A program made the translations under genes and the position numbers. Positions 19,019-29,075 of a stretch of DNA of 64,000 bases are shown here, one piece after another. The notes under the pieces were generated by a model, which was not told the origin of the DNA, ran no database searches, and saw only the letters and a program-made list of their open reading frames with translations. Location: positions 4,716,001 to 4,780,000 of the forward strand of contig NZ_CP022961.1 of assembly GCF_002285795.1 (NCBI RefSeq). The letters run 5' to 3'. The DNA is from Plantactinospora sp. KBS50 (GTDB lineage Bacteria; Actinomycetota; Actinomycetes; Mycobacteriales; Micromonosporaceae). Within the stretch, counting starts at the first letter, position 1. The number at the start of each line of letters is the position of its first letter.

Positions 19019-19795
19019 GTGAGCGTTCGGTTGCCGTTGTTTCCGCTCGGGACCGTCCTCTTTCCGGGTCTGGTCCTGCCGCTGCACATCTTCGAGCAGC
19101 GCTACCGGGCTCTTGTCCGGCATCTGCTCGACCTGCCCGCCGACGCGCCCCGGGAGTTCGGGGTGGTCGCCATCCGCAGCGGCTGGGAGGTCGGCCCGAC
19201 CCGACCCACCGGGCCGGCCGCCGGCATGCCCGGCGCGCTGAACGTCCCCGAGGACGCCGCCGGCCCCGGCGGGTCCGCCGAGCGCGACAGCGGCGCCGGG
19301 CGGGGGGCGATCAGCCTGTACGACGTCGGCTGCACCGCCGAACTGCGCCAGGTCACCGAGCTGCCGGACGGGCGGTTCGACCTCGTCACGGTCGGCCGGC
19401 GGCGGTTCCGGATGCTCGACGTCGACACCGACGCGGAGCCCTACCTCACCGCCCAGGTGGAGTGGCTGCCGGAGCCGGCCGGCACCGACGAGGCAGCCGA
19501 CCTGCTGGCGCCCCGGGTGCTGGCGGTCTTCCGGCAGTACCTCGCGCTGATCCGGCAGGACTCCGGGGAGGTCACCGAGCAGTTGCCGGAGGACCCGACC
19601 GTGCTGTCCCACCTGGTCGCGGCGACCGCCGCGCTGACCCTGGCCGACCGCCAGCGGCTGCTGGCGCTGCCGGACACCGCGGCCCGGTTGCGCGCCGAGC
19701 TGCGCCTGCTGAACCGGGAGTCGGCCCTGTTGCGCGCGGTCCGGGCCGTACCGGTGCCGCTCACCGAGCTGACCCAGCCCGGCGGACCGAACTGA
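19019..19795 (+). CDS. LON-substrate-binding-domain protein
   Basis: This 258-residue protein has the N-terminal (LAN/PUA-like) domain of Lon protease without ATPase or protease domains. The signature [20 protein letters not shown], then FEQRYRALV, is typical, and [11 protein letters not shown] follows in the middle. A Gly/Pro-rich insertion (about residues 65-95) separates the two halves. Stand-alone LON domain proteins are common in actinobacteria and their role is not established; substrate recognition or protein quality control is guessed from the parent family. The start is a GTG 6 nt after TACGCT. The downstream gene is convergent. Confidence 0.85.
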   Translation: MSVRLPLFPLGTVLFPGLVLPLHIFEQRYRALVRHLLDLPADAPREFGVVAIRSGWEVGPTRPTGPAAGMPGALNVPEDAAGPGGSAERDSGAGRGAISLYDVGCTAELRQVTELPDGRFDLVTVGRRRFRMLDVDTDAEPYLTAQVEWLPEPAGTDEAADLLAPRVLAVFRQYLALIRQDSGEVTEQLPEDPTVLSHLVAATAALTLADRQRLLALPDTAARLRAELRLLNRESALLRAVRAVPVPLTELTQPGGPN

Positions 19796-19870
19796 AGCCG
19801 CTGCCGCTGAGCGGGTGCCACGGCGGCGCTGCCACTGAGCCGGTGCCAGGCGGCGCGGGTCCGGCCGCCG

Positions 19871-20707
19871 CTACGGCTCCCGCCGGTCCGGCTCGGGCGA
19901 CTGGTCCGACGTCGGCGGCTGGTCCTGCTCGGGACCGGCGTACGGGTGCCACCGGTCCGGCTCCGGGCGCGGGTCGGGTTCGGGGCGCTGGCCGGGTTCG
20001 GGCGGTCCGGGCTCGGGCTCCGGCTGCAGCGACGGCCAGCGGCTCCAGCCGGACAGCAACGTGTAGGTGATCACCGCCGCCAGCGCCGGCGCCAGCAGGT
20101 CGCCGTGCGGCACGGGCAGGACGCCCGCCCACCAGTCGACGCCGCCGGCCCGCAAATCGGGCGGCTTGCTGAAGGTCTGCCCGGTGGGTGCCGACTCGAC
20201 CAGCCGGCGGAAGCCGGCCAGCCCGATCGAGCGGCCCAGCCGCCAGGCCAGCACGGCGGCGCCGATCCCGCCCAGCGCCAACGCCAACAGCGTGACCGGT
20301 CCGCGGAGCCGGCGCAGCAGCGTCCAGGCGAGCACCGCGAGGATGATCCCGAACCCGAGGCCCAGCAGGGTGAACCAGCCGTCGGCCGCGATGAACTCCT
20401 CCGGCTCCGGCTGGGCCGCCACGGCGCCGTCCGCCGTCTTGAGCACGGCGACGCTCGGGGCGAGAGCCCGCCAGAGCAGCCCCAACGGCGCGCCGAGGAC
20501 GACCATGACGATCACCACCCCGGCCGCCGCACCGAGCACCCGCCGGGGCGAGCGCGCTCCCGCCGGTCGGGCGTCCGGCCGCTCCGGCCCGCCCGCCGTG
20601 GCCTCGGGTGGGTACGGCGTGGCGTACGGCGGCGCTTGCGGGGGCGCTCCGGGCGCGGCGCGCCCGCTCTCGTCACGCCCGGGGTGATCGGCGGAGGCAG
20701 CAGTCAC
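19871..20707 (-). CDS. DUF2567-type membrane protein
   Basis: This 278-residue protein has a Pro-rich cytoplasmic N-terminus (residues 1-52) and four hydrophobic segments (about 56-80, 110-130, 138-158 and 200-222). The C-terminal 55 residues are built of acidic Pro/Glu repeats (PEPEPGPPEPGQRPEPDP). The overall arrangement, with LLWRALAP after the first helix and an ADGWFTLLGLGFGI block, fits the actinobacterial DUF2567 family. The function is unknown. Translation starts at a GTG (20707) with GAGGAT about 9 nt upstream. Confidence 0.7.
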   Translation of the reverse strand: MTAASADHPGRDESGRAAPGAPPQAPPYATPYPPEATAGGPERPDARPAGARSPRRVLGAAAGVVIVMVVLGAPLGLLWRALAPSVAVLKTADGAVAAQPEPEEFIAADGWFTLLGLGFGIILAVLAWTLLRRLRGPVTLLALALGGIGAAVLAWRLGRSIGLAGFRRLVESAPTGQTFSKPPDLRAGGVDWWAGVLPVPHGDLLAPALAAVITYTLLSGWSRWPSLQPEPEPGPPEPGQRPEPDPRPEPDRWHPYAGPEQDQPPTSDQSPEPDRREP

Positions 20708-20766
20708 CCGGCGATCCTCTCAGGCGGCGGGCGGGGCGTGGGTGCGGGTGCGGGATCCACCGAACC

Positions 20767-20790
20767 GGCCGTCCCGGGTCCGGGACGGCC
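20767..20790 (-). terminator. Perfect hairpin downstream of dnaE
   Basis: GGCCGTCCCGG at 20767-20777 pairs exactly with CCGGGACGGCC at 20780-20790 around a 2-nt loop. It lies 52 bp after the dnaE stop and before the start of the DUF2567 gene. Confidence 0.5.
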
Positions 20791-20841
20791 CGGCGGAGCG
20801 GCCCGTTGACGGGATGGGTCCAGGCGACCCTGTCGATCGTG

Positions 20842-23800
20842 TCAGCCGGCGACGGCGCTGGGGCCGAGCAGGGCCTTCAGGTCGGCCATCAGCGCCGTGG
20901 TCGGCGCCACCCGGGTCGGTCCGAGCCGCAGCAGCGTGGCCCGGGAACCGTTGACCAGCTTGACGTGCACCTCGGCCGAGCCGGGATGGCTGGTCAGCAC
21001 CTCACGCAGCCGCTCCACCAGCGGCGGCGTGCAGCGCGACGGCGGCAGCGCCAGCACCACCGGCTTCACCTCGTCGGCCGCGGTGATGTCCGGAATGGAC
21101 AGATCCATCGCCATCAGCCGGGGCTGGTCGTCGCGCCGGTCCACCCGGCCCTTGACCACCACGATGGCGTCCTCGGCGATGTACTGGCCGACCAGTTCGT
21201 ACGTGTTCGGGAAGAACAGCACCTCGACGGCGCCGCCCAGGTCCTCCAGGCTGGCCGAGGCCCACGCCCGGCCCTGCTTGGTGATCCGGCGCTGCACCCC
21301 GGAGAGGATGCCGGCCAGCGTCACCACCTGGCCGTCGGTGACCCGGCCCTCCTCGAACAGCGCCGGGATCGCCATGTCGGCGGCCTTGGCGAGCACGTGC
21401 TCCACGCCGAACAGCGGGTGGTCGGAGACGTACAGGCCGAGCATCTCCCGCTCGAAGCTGAGCAGGTCGGCCTTGTCCCACTCGCCGTCCGGGATCGGCG
21501 GCGTCACCACCATGCCGCCACCGCCCGAGTCGCCGCCGCCGAACGCGTCGCCGAACAGGTCGTACTGGCCGACGGCCTCGTTGCGCTTGATGTCCAGGAA
21601 CGAGTCGATGGCGTCCACGTGGATCGCCAGCAGTCCCTTGCGGGTGTGCCGGAGCGAGTCGAACGCGCCCGCCTTGATCAGGGATTCCACCGTCTTCTTG
21701 TTGCAGGCCACCGCGTCGACCTTGCGCAGGTAGTCGTAGAAGTCGGCGAACGCGCCCTTCTCCTGCCGGGACCGCCGGATCGACTCGACCACGTTGGTGC
21801 CGACGTTGCGGACCGCGGCCAGGCCGAACCGGATGTCCTCGCCCACGGCGGCGAACCGGGCGTTGGACTCGTTGACGTCCGGCGGCAGCACCTTGATGCC
21901 CATCCTGCGGCACTCGGCCAGGTAGACCGCGGACTTGTCCTTGTCGTCGCCGACCGAGGTGAGCAGCGCGGCCATGTACTCGGCCGGATAGTTGGCCTTC
22001 AGGTACGCCGTCCAGTACGAGACCAGCCCGTACCCGGCGGTGTGCGCCTTGTTGAACGCGTAGTCGGAGAACGGGACGAGGATGTCCCAGAGCGTCTTGA
22101 TGGCCTCGGGCGAGTAGCCCTTGTCCTTCATGCCGCCCGAGAACGGCACGAACTCCTTGTCCAGGATCTCCTTCTTCTTCTTGCCCATCGCCCGGCGCAG
22201 CAGGTCGGCCTGGCCGAGCGTGTACCCGGCGAGCTGCTGGGCGATGGCCATGACCTGTTCCTGGTAGACGATCAGGCCGTAGGTGTCGCCCAGGATGTCG
22301 GCCAGCGCCTCGGCCAGCTCCGGGTGGATCGGCACCACCGGCTTGCGGCCGTTCTTGCGGTCGGCGTACTCGTTGTGCGCGTTGGCGCCCATCGGACCCG
22401 GCCGGTACAGCGCCAGCACGGCGGAGATGTCCTCGAAGTTGTCCGGCACCATCGAGCGCAGCAGCGAGCGCATCGGGCCGCCGTCGAGCTGGAAGACGCC
22501 GAGCGTGTCACCGCGGGCCAGCAGTTGGTAGGCCGGCTTGTCGTCCAGCGGCAACTCCTCCAGGACCAGTTCGACGCCCCGGTTGTCCCGGATGGAGTCC
22601 AGGCAGTCGTCCATGATCGTGAGGTTGCGCAGGCCCAGGAAGTCCATCTTGAGCAGGCCGATGGTCTCGCACGCGCCCATGTCCCACTGGGTGATGATCG
22701 CGCCGTCCTGCTCCCGCTTGTGGATCGGCAGCACGTCGATCAGCGGGTCCCGGGACAGGATCACCCCGGCGGCGTGCACCCCCCACTGCCGCTTGAGCCC
22801 CTCCAGGCCCTTGGCGGTGTCGACGATCTTCTGGACTTCCCCGTCCGACTCGTAGAGCTGGCGGAACTCGACCGCCTCCGGGTAGCGGGGATGCTTCGAG
22901 TCGAAGATGCCCGACAGCGGGATGTCCTTGCCCATCACCGCCGGCGGCATGGCCTTGGTGATCCGGTCACCCATCGCGAACGGGTAGCCGAGCACCCGGG
23001 CGGCGTCCTTGATCGCGGCCTTCGCCTTGATCGTGCCGTACGTGATGATCTGCGAGACCCGGTCGTCGCCGTACTTCTCGGTGGCGTACCGGATCATGTC
23101 CCCGCGCCGACGTTCGTCGAAGTCCATGTCGATGTCGGGCATCGAGATCCGGTCGGGGTTGAGGAACCGCTCGAACAGCAGGCCGTGCGACATCGGGTCG
23201 AGTTCGGTGATGCCGAGCGCGTACGCGATCAGCGCGCCGGCCGCCGAGCCGCGGCCCGGCCCCACCCGGATGCCCTCCCGCTTGGCGTACGCGACCAGGT
23301 CGGCGGTGACCAGGAAGTAGCCCGGGAAGCCCATCTTGAGGATCACGTCAAGCTCGTACTCGGCCTGCACCCGCCGGTCCTCCGGCACCCCGGCGGGGAA
23401 CCGGTGCTCCAGGCCGCGCAGCACCTCCTTGCGCAGCCACGACTCCTCGGTCTCGCCGGCCGGCACCGGGAACTGCGGCATCAGCTTGCGGGAGGCGAAC
23501 ACCTCGGCGTAGTCGCCGATCCGCTCGGCGATCTCCAGGGTGTTGTCGCAGGCCCCGGGGACCTCGGCGTCCCACATCGCGCGCATCTCGGCAGGGGACT
23601 TGAGGTAGAAGTCGCGGGCGTCGAACTTGAACCGCTTGGGGTCGGCCATCGTCGAGCCGGACTGCACGCAGAGCAGCACCTCGTGCGCGTCGGCGTCCTT
23701 CTCGTACGTGTAGTGCAGGTCGTTGGTGGCCACCGGCCGCAGGTTCAGCCGCCTGCCCAGCCGCAGCAGGTCCTCCCGGACCCGGGTCTCGATGCCGAGC

Positions 23801-24375
23801 CCGTGGTCCATCAGCTCCAGGTAGAAGTTGTCCGGGCCGAAGATGTCCCGGAACTCGGCCGCGGACTCGCACGCCTTGTCGAAGTTGCCGATCCGCAGCC
23901 AGGTCTGCACCTCGCCGGAGGGGCAGCCGGTGGTGGCGATGATGCCCCGGGCGTACTCGTGCAGGAGTTCCCGGTCGGCGCGCGGCTTGTAGAAGTAACC
24001 CTCCAGGCTGGACCGGGAGCCCAGCCGGAACAGGTTGCGCAGCCCGTCGGCGTCCTGGGCCAGCATCGTCATGTGGGTGTACGCGCCGCCGCCGGAGACG
24101 TCGTTCTCGCCGCCGTCGGCCCACCGGACCCGGGTCCGGTCGCCGCGGTGGGTTCCCGGGGTCAGGTACGCCTCCAGGCCGATCACCGGCTTCACCCCGG
24201 CGGCGGTGGCCTGCTTGTGGAAGTCGTACGCCCCGTACAGGTTGCCGTGGTCGGTCATCGCCAGGGCCGGCATGCCCAGCCGGTCGGTCTCGGCGAACAG
24301 CTCCTTGAGCCGGGCGGCCCCGTCGAGCATCGAATACTCGGTGTGCACGTGCAGATGCACGAACGAGTCAGACAC
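20842..24375 (-). CDS. dnaE: DNA polymerase III alpha subunit
   Basis: This is the replicative polymerase catalytic subunit, 1177 residues, the usual length of actinobacterial DnaE1. It starts with the PHP domain ([32 protein letters not shown]), whose metal-binding His and Asp residues are kept and may give proofreading. The palm carries the catalytic aspartates in [14 protein letters not shown], and other conserved parts are [33 protein letters not shown] and [20 protein letters not shown]. The C-terminus holds the OB fold and beta-clamp contact region. The GTG at 24375 is preferred because [11 protein letters not shown] matches family N-termini; GAGGGGGG precedes it by 7 nt. Confidence 0.97.
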   Translation of the reverse strand: MSDSFVHLHVHTEYSMLDGAARLKELFAETDRLGMPALAMTDHGNLYGAYDFHKQATAAGVKPVIGLEAYLTPGTHRGDRTRVRWADGGENDVSGGGAYTHMTMLAQDADGLRNLFRLGSRSSLEGYFYKPRADRELLHEYARGIIATTGCPSGEVQTWLRIGNFDKACESAAEFRDIFGPDNFYLELMDHGLGIETRVREDLLRLGRRLNLRPVATNDLHYTYEKDADAHEVLLCVQSGSTMADPKRFKFDARDFYLKSPAEMRAMWDAEVPGACDNTLEIAERIGDYAEVFASRKLMPQFPVPAGETEESWLRKEVLRGLEHRFPAGVPEDRRVQAEYELDVILKMGFPGYFLVTADLVAYAKREGIRVGPGRGSAAGALIAYALGITELDPMSHGLLFERFLNPDRISMPDIDMDFDERRRGDMIRYATEKYGDDRVSQIITYGTIKAKAAIKDAARVLGYPFAMGDRITKAMPPAVMGKDIPLSGIFDSKHPRYPEAVEFRQLYESDGEVQKIVDTAKGLEGLKRQWGVHAAGVILSRDPLIDVLPIHKREQDGAIITQWDMGACETIGLLKMDFLGLRNLTIMDDCLDSIRDNRGVELVLEELPLDDKPAYQLLARGDTLGVFQLDGGPMRSLLRSMVPDNFEDISAVLALYRPGPMGANAHNEYADRKNGRKPVVPIHPELAEALADILGDTYGLIVYQEQVMAIAQQLAGYTLGQADLLRRAMGKKKKEILDKEFVPFSGGMKDKGYSPEAIKTLWDILVPFSDYAFNKAHTAGYGLVSYWTAYLKANYPAEYMAALLTSVGDDKDKSAVYLAECRRMGIKVLPPDVNESNARFAAVGEDIRFGLAAVRNVGTNVVESIRRSRQEKGAFADFYDYLRKVDAVACNKKTVESLIKAGAFDSLRHTRKGLLAIHVDAIDSFLDIKRNEAVGQYDLFGDAFGGGDSGGGGMVVTPPIPDGEWDKADLLSFEREMLGLYVSDHPLFGVEHVLAKAADMAIPALFEEGRVTDGQVVTLAGILSGVQRRITKQGRAWASASLEDLGGAVEVLFFPNTYELVGQYIAEDAIVVVKGRVDRRDDQPRLMAMDLSIPDITAADEVKPVVLALPPSRCTPPLVERLREVLTSHPGSAEVHVKLVNGSRATLLRLGPTRVAPTTALMADLKALLGPSAVAG

Positions 24376-24576
24376 CCGGAGCCCCCCTCGCCTCGCCGGC
24401 ACCGGCCCCCCGCCGTCGCCGGTCCCCGAGCCTAGTCCCCGCCGCGGCGCTGCGGCAGAGGCGACACGGCGGAGGCGAGATGATCCACACTTCCGGCCGG
24501 ATGGCGGCCACCCAGGGCGATCGTCCGGTGCCGCCGGGTCACGCCGTCGGCGCACGGTTGGCCGGCGCCCACGCCG

Positions 24577-26532
24577 TCAGCGCACGAACGGCTCCACCAT
24601 GGCCGCGGCGGCCTGCAACCACGCCTCCCGGGTGTCCGGCTGGAGCTGGGCGTACTCGATGGACGAGCCGGTCTCCAGCGCCGCGTCGTACGGCACCACG
24701 GCCACCGCCCGGGTCCGGGTGGCGAAGTGCCGCTGGAGGTCGTCCAGCAGCGGCGACCGCCCGGGCGTCGGGCAGGACAGCAGGGTGACCGCGTTCTCCA
24801 CCAGCTCGCCCATGCCGATCTCGTGCAGCAGGTCCAGCATCCAGTCCGCGGTGAACGCCGCGTCCTCGCGGGGCACGGTGGTGACCACCAACTGGTCGGC
24901 GGCGCGCAGCACGGTCTGCCAGTTGGCGCTCTCGACGTTGTTGCCGGTGTCCACGCAGATCACGTTGTGGGTACGCCGCAGCAGGTCCAGGACCCGGCCC
25001 ACGGTGTGCTGGTCGAGTCGGGAGGCGAACCGGGAGTTCTCCTCGCCGGCCAGCACGTCGTACGACCCGTCCGAGGCGTGCCGGAGATAGTCGTCGAGCC
25101 GCTCGTACAGCGCGGTGCCGGAGCTGGCCTCGATCATCATGAGGTCGGCCACCAGGTGCCGGATGGTCCGGGCGTGCCGTGCGCTGCCGGCGCGCAGGCC
25201 GAGCGTGCCGCGCAGTTCGTTGTCGTCCCAGGCCAGCACGCCGCGCCCGCGGACGCTGCCGATGGTTGCCGCGGCCAGCACGGTGGCGGTGGTCTTGTGC
25301 ACCCCGCCCTTGGGGTTGGCGAACGCGATCACCCGGGGCCGGTCGATGTCCCGGCCGAGGATCCCGGTGGCCCGCTGGGTCTCCGGATCCGGTTGCGCCC
25401 GTCGCCGGGGCGCCGTGCGGGCATAGCCCGGCTCCGCGGTGCCCCGTCCCTGGGTCGGGATCCCCGGGGCGCCGGGTGGTGCCGTACCGACCGGCGGCGC
25501 GCCGGGCGGCGCCGTACCGAGCGGGGGCGCACCGGGCGGCGCCATGCCCACCGGGGGCGCGCCGGGCGGTCCCATGCCCGCCGGCGGCGCACCGGGCGGA
25601 CCCATCGGCGGACCGACCCGGGCCACGCCCGGCTGGGCGGTACCGACCGCCGCGGAGCCGGTGGCCGAGCGGGGCGGCGGTACCGGTGGCGCGCTCCGGC
25701 CGGCGCCGGCCGGGCCGGGCCGGCGGGGATCCGGGGGCCGGGCCGCCGGCTCGGACCAGGTGCGGTCCGGCTCGGCCCGGGACGGGTCCGACCATCCGCG
25801 ACCGGACTCGGGCCGCCCGGGCGGCTGCTCCGCCGGGGGCTGGGCCTCGCCCAGCGGCGCCGGCTCGGCGCGCCGGCGCCCCGGCTCGGGCGGTGCCGAC
25901 CGGGCCGGGGGCGGCTCGCCCCACGCCCGGCCCGCGTCCGGCGGCGCCGACCGGGGCGGCGGCACCGGGCGGGCCGGCGACACCGGTGGTGCCGGCCGGT
26001 CGGCCGGTCCGGGCTGGGCCGGATATCCGCCACCGTCCAGCAGGGAGTACCGGGACTCGCCGGGGGGTTGGTAGTCCGGCTGCAGGGCGGCGTACCGGGA
26101 CGGTGCCGGGTCCGCGTCGTTGGACAGGTCGCGCAGCGCGGCGTACCGCGACTCGCTGAGCTGGCGCGCGGCGGCGAGTTCGCCGGGGTCGGGCGACCCT
26201 GCGCCGCCGTCGCCGAAGAAGGTGCCGCCCCCGGGGTCGGCGCCCCGGTACCGGTCACCGCCCGGCTCCGGATATCCGCTGCGGGTCGCCGGCACCCCGG
26301 GCCAGCCGGCACCGGCCGGGCCGGGCTGCCCCGCCTCCGGTCCCGTTCCGTCCGCACCGCCGCCGTTGGCGCGGCGGCCCGTCCCGGAACCGCGGGCGCC
26401 CCGCGGCTCGTCCCGACGGCCCTCCTGGTCGTGGTGCTCCGTCGACCGGCCGCCACGCGCCCGGTCGAGCAACGCCCGCCAGCGCGGCGCAGGCTCGGCC
26501 GGACGGCTCCAGCCGTTCTCGGTGCCCTCCAC
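24577..26532 (-). CDS. MinD/ParA-like ATPase with long Pro-rich N-terminus
   Basis: This 651-residue protein has a disordered N-terminal two thirds and a C-terminal P-loop ATPase (about 400-651). The deviant Walker A reads NPKGGVHKTTATVLA, with His412 where ParA/MinD proteins have Gly, followed by Lys413. NVICVDTGNNVESANWQ is the switch II region. The N-terminal part contains SRYAAL-like motifs three times and an array of about five APPGAPPxGTAP decapeptides. The layout resembles EspI-type proteins of ESX secretion and other MinD-like proteins that act at the membrane, but no ESX genes are visible here. GTG 26532 is chosen, preceded by GGGGAGGG at 7 nt. Confidence 0.75.
   Translation of the reverse strand: MEGTENGWSRPAEPAPRWRALLDRARGGRSTEHHDQEGRRDEPRGARGSGTGRRANGGGADGTGPEAGQPGPAGAGWPGVPATRSGYPEPGGDRYRGADPGGGTFFGDGGAGSPDPGELAAARQLSESRYAALRDLSNDADPAPSRYAALQPDYQPPGESRYSLLDGGGYPAQPGPADRPAPPVSPARPVPPPRSAPPDAGRAWGEPPPARSAPPEPGRRRAEPAPLGEAQPPAEQPPGRPESGRGWSDPSRAEPDRTWSEPAARPPDPRRPGPAGAGRSAPPVPPPRSATGSAAVGTAQPGVARVGPPMGPPGAPPAGMGPPGAPPVGMAPPGAPPLGTAPPGAPPVGTAPPGAPGIPTQGRGTAEPGYARTAPRRRAQPDPETQRATGILGRDIDRPRVIAFANPKGGVHKTTATVLAAATIGSVRGRGVLAWDDNELRGTLGLRAGSARHARTIRHLVADLMMIEASSGTALYERLDDYLRHASDGSYDVLAGEENSRFASRLDQHTVGRVLDLLRRTHNVICVDTGNNVESANWQTVLRAADQLVVTTVPREDAAFTADWMLDLLHEIGMGELVENAVTLLSCPTPGRSPLLDDLQRHFATRTRAVAVVPYDAALETGSSIEYAQLQPDTREAWLQAAAAMVEPFVR
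25466..25610. repeat. 30-bp coding tandem repeat in the MinD-like gene
   Basis: About five units of 30 bp (core GCGCCGGGCGG) encode repeated APPGAPPxG(T/M) decapeptides on the minus strand. The units differ by a few substitutions, mostly at third positions and in the Thr/Met codon. Confidence 0.7.
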
Positions 26533-26757
26533 GGCTCGCCCTCCCCAGCGCGATGGGTCCCCGGCAGACAGGCTACGAACAGGAACCTGTCCGGGCCACA
26601 CCGGGGCATGCCGAAATCCGTCCCGAATTCTCCGCAAACGGCATCCGGTACCGCCAATGGACCCGCGGTCACCGTAGCCCGACCCGGGTGCTCCCGGCTA
26701 CGGGCGCCGGGGCATCCGTGGCCGCCGGAGCGCCTTCGAGGCGACCGGCGGGACGTC

Positions 26758-27705
26758 TCAGTCGCGCAGCACGGTCAGGGCCCGGGCCAGGTCGTCGGGG
26801 TATTCGCTGACGAAGCGGACGGGCTCGGCCGTACCCGGATGCAGGAAGCCGAGCGCCCGGGCGTGCAGCCACTGGCGGGTCAGCCCGAGCCGGGCGGCGA
26901 GGGTCGGATCGGCGCCGTAGGTGAGATCGCCCACGCAGGGATGCCGCAGCGTGGAGAAGTGCACCCGGATCTGGTGGGTACGCCCGGTCTCCAGCCGCAC
27001 GTCGACCAGGCTGGCGGCGGGGAACGCCTCGATGGTGTCGTAGTGGGTGATGCTCGGCTTGCCGCCGGACACCACGGCCCACCGGTAGTCGTGGTGCGGA
27101 TGCCGGTCGATCGGTGCGTCGACCGTGCCGCGCAGCGGATCGAGGTGGCCCTGGACCACCGCGTGGTAGCGCTTGTCCACCTCGCGTTCCTTGAAGGCCC
27201 GCTTCAGGACGCTGTAGGCGCGTTCGCTCTTGGCCACCACCATCAGGCCGGTGGTGCCCACGTCCAGCCGGTGCACGACGCCCTGCCGTTCGGCGGCGCC
27301 GCTGGTGGCGATGGTGTGGCCCATCGCCGCGAGGCCGCCGATGACCGTCGGTCCGGTCCAACCCGGGCTGGGATGCGCGGCCACCCCGACCGGCTTGTCG
27401 ACCACCACGATGTCGTCGTCGGCGTACACCACGGCGAGGCCCGGGACCACCTCGGGGACCACCGCCGGGGCGGCGACCGGCGCCGGCAGCGTCACCTCCA
27501 GCCAGGACCCGGCGGCGACCTTGTCGGACTTCGGCCGGGGCGCGCCGTCCACCCGGGCGTCCCCGGCCTCGACCAGCGCCGCGGCGGCGGTGCGGGACAG
27601 CCCGAACAGCCGGGACACGGCCTGGTCCAGGCGCATCCCGTGCAGGCCGTCGGGCACCGGCAGCGAACGCTGGTCGCCGGCCGGCCGCGATGGTGTGGCC
27701 GTCAC
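26758..27705 (-). CDS. rluD: RluD-family 23S rRNA pseudouridine synthase
   Basis: This 315-residue enzyme converts uridines to pseudouridine in rRNA. An N-terminal S4 domain ([25 protein letters not shown]) precedes the catalytic domain with [19 protein letters not shown], which holds the catalytic Asp, and later [19 protein letters not shown]. The family is cytoplasmic and acts on helix 69 or similar targets; which positions are modified cannot be told. The GTG at 27705 overlaps the lspA stop (GTGA), so the two genes are coupled, the usual lspA-rluD order in actinobacteria. Confidence 0.93.
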   Translation of the reverse strand: MTATPSRPAGDQRSLPVPDGLHGMRLDQAVSRLFGLSRTAAAALVEAGDARVDGAPRPKSDKVAAGSWLEVTLPAPVAAPAVVPEVVPGLAVVYADDDIVVVDKPVGVAAHPSPGWTGPTVIGGLAAMGHTIATSGAAERQGVVHRLDVGTTGLMVVAKSERAYSVLKRAFKEREVDKRYHAVVQGHLDPLRGTVDAPIDRHPHHDYRWAVVSGGKPSITHYDTIEAFPAASLVDVRLETGRTHQIRVHFSTLRHPCVGDLTYGADPTLAARLGLTRQWLHARALGFLHPGTAEPVRFVSEYPDDLARALTVLRD

Positions 27706-28304
27706 GCGCCCTCCCCCGCCGTACCGGCCGGCCCGTCGCCGGCCAGCCCCGCCCGCGGGGTGACCCCGTCGCGCCGGTGCCCGGTCAGTTCGAGCAGCAC
27801 CGCGAGCACGACGCCGCAGAACAGCGAGCTGTCGGCCAGGTTGAACACCGGGAAGTGCTGCCCGTACGGGCCGAAGACGCTGATCATGTCGACGACGTGC
27901 CCGAGGAAGACACCGGGCGCCCGGAAGACCCGGTCGACGAAGTTGCCCAGCGCGCCGCCGAGCACCAGACCGAGCGAGACGGCCCACGGCACCGAGCGCA
28001 GCCGTCCGGCCATCCAGCCGATCCAGCCGATCACGGCGAGCGTGACGAGCGGGAAGACCCAGGTGTGGTCGGCGCCGAGGCTCCACGCCGCACCGCTGTT
28101 GCGGATCAGGCTGAGCCACAGGGCACCGCCGAGCAGCCGGACCGGCTCTCCCGGGGTCAGTTCCGACAGCGCCCACTGCTTCGTTGCGAGGTCGGCGGCC
28201 AGCGCCGCCACGGCGGTGAGAATGAGGACGAACACCGCGCGCCGGTGCCGCCGCGCCGACGGCTGCGGGTCGGTGTCCGGCCGCACGGGCCGTGCTTCGG
28301 TCAT
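27702..28304 (-). CDS. lspA: Lipoprotein signal peptidase (signal peptidase II)
   Basis: LspA is a membrane aspartyl protease that cuts the signal peptide of prolipoproteins after lipidation. The 200-residue protein has four hydrophobic segments and the five family motifs, including [31 protein letters not shown] with catalytic Asp124, and [12 protein letters not shown] with catalytic Asp158. The ATG at 28304 is preceded closely by GGGGAG; a longer in-frame upstream extension is not conserved. It is coupled to rluD downstream. Confidence 0.95.
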   Translation of the reverse strand: MTEARPVRPDTDPQPSARRHRRAVFVLILTAVAALAADLATKQWALSELTPGEPVRLLGGALWLSLIRNSGAAWSLGADHTWVFPLVTLAVIGWIGWMAGRLRSVPWAVSLGLVLGGALGNFVDRVFRAPGVFLGHVVDMISVFGPYGQHFPVFNLADSSLFCGVVLAVLLELTGHRRDGVTPRAGLAGDGPAGTAGEGA

Positions 28305-28396
28305 CTGCTCCCCATCGACGCGGTCCTCTGCGCCGGCCGTGCGGCCGGGCCCGGTGGCACCGGGCCGACGATGGGGGGCCGCGGTGGCGGCAGGCC

Positions 28397-28813
28397 CTAT
28401 CGCCGCTCCTCCAACTGCTTGCACTTCACACACAGGGTGGCCGACGGGAACGCCGCCAGGCGTTCGACCGGGATGGGGTCGCCGCAGCGCTCGCACCAGC
28501 CGTAGTTGCCGGCGTCGAGCCGCTCCAGCGCCCGCTCCACCTGGGTGATCCGGTCAAGGATCCCGTTGGCGAGGGAGATCTCCTGTTCCCGCTCGAACGT
28601 CTTGGTGCCGGTGTCGGCCTGGTCGTCACCGGCCGAATCGGTCAGTCGCTCGCGCTGCAACTCGGTGATCTCGCTCAGCGTCTGATCGTACTCGCCGCGC
28701 AACTCGTCTCTCCGGGCCGCCAGCGCGGCCCGGATCTTCTCGGTCTCGGCGGCGGTGCGGGTGCCCCGCGGGGGCTTGCGGCCGGTGGTCTTCGTCTCGA
28801 CTGGCTTCGCCAT
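28397..28813 (-). CDS. TraR/DksA-family zinc finger protein
   Basis: This 138-residue protein has a coiled-coil N-terminal part (about 25-95) and a C4 zinc finger near the C-terminus: [20 protein letters not shown] and TLCVKCKQ, that is Cys-x2-Cys-x17-Cys-x2-Cys. DksA/TraR proteins enter the RNA polymerase secondary channel. The tip acidic pair of true DksA is not obvious, and actinobacterial members may act more like CarD/RbpA-era regulators of unknown effect, so transcription control is inferred. ATG 28813 follows GGGAGC by 6 nt. A strong promoter about 165 bp upstream gives it a long leader. Confidence 0.85.
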   Translation of the reverse strand: MAKPVETKTTGRKPPRGTRTAAETEKIRAALAARRDELRGEYDQTLSEITELQRERLTDSAGDDQADTGTKTFEREQEISLANGILDRITQVERALERLDAGNYGWCERCGDPIPVERLAAFPSATLCVKCKQLEERR

Positions 28814-29075
28814 CGTCGCTCCCTAGGCCGCGGATTCCGCGGCGATCGGCGGTGCCTGGGCAGTGGCCCCGGCACGGCTGTCGCCGACCGGGACCGGTAC
28901 GTGCGCCTCCGGCGCACAGGGCCCCAGATGCACAAAAGGGGTACGCAACGTCGTCGCGCACTCCTGAGGGTGGCAAGAATACGGAACGTACAGACGTCCG
29001 ACAACGCGGCGCACCGTTCTGTCCTTGATCAGCCCGATTAATATGGCAAACCGGACAGAGCGTCACGCTAGCAGA
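28814..29075. other. Leader and promoter region of the DksA-like gene
   Basis: Reading the minus strand, this 262-bp spacer contains a good promoter, about 155 nt of leader with a small GTGCGCC-GGA-GGCGCAC hairpin at 28899-28915, and an AT-rich patch (ATTAATAT) near 29036-29043. No convincing conserved protein is seen; an open frame through the leader ending at 28823 lacks supporting features. Confidence 0.45.
28976..29004 (-). promoter_or_regulatory. Sigma-A-type promoter for the DksA-like gene
   Basis: TTGTCG (29004-28999) and TATTCT (28981-28976) on the minus strand are separated by exactly 17 bp. This is one of the best -35/-10 pairs in the window and predicts a transcript start near 28969. 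Confidence 0.65.

Noticed and set aside
20608-24435. A 1275-codon plus-strand open frame opposite dnaE
   Set aside because: Its composition (Val/His/Gln/Arg repeats) is that of an antisense shadow, and dnaE has all its motifs on the other strand.
24727-28548. A 1273-codon plus-strand open frame opposite the MinD-like, rluD and lspA genes
   Set aside because: No recognisable domain; it spans three genes with clear motifs on the minus strand.
28823-29014. Small protein in the leader of the DksA-like gene
   Set aside because: The frame would start upstream of the predicted transcript start and has no ribosome binding site or recognisable pattern.
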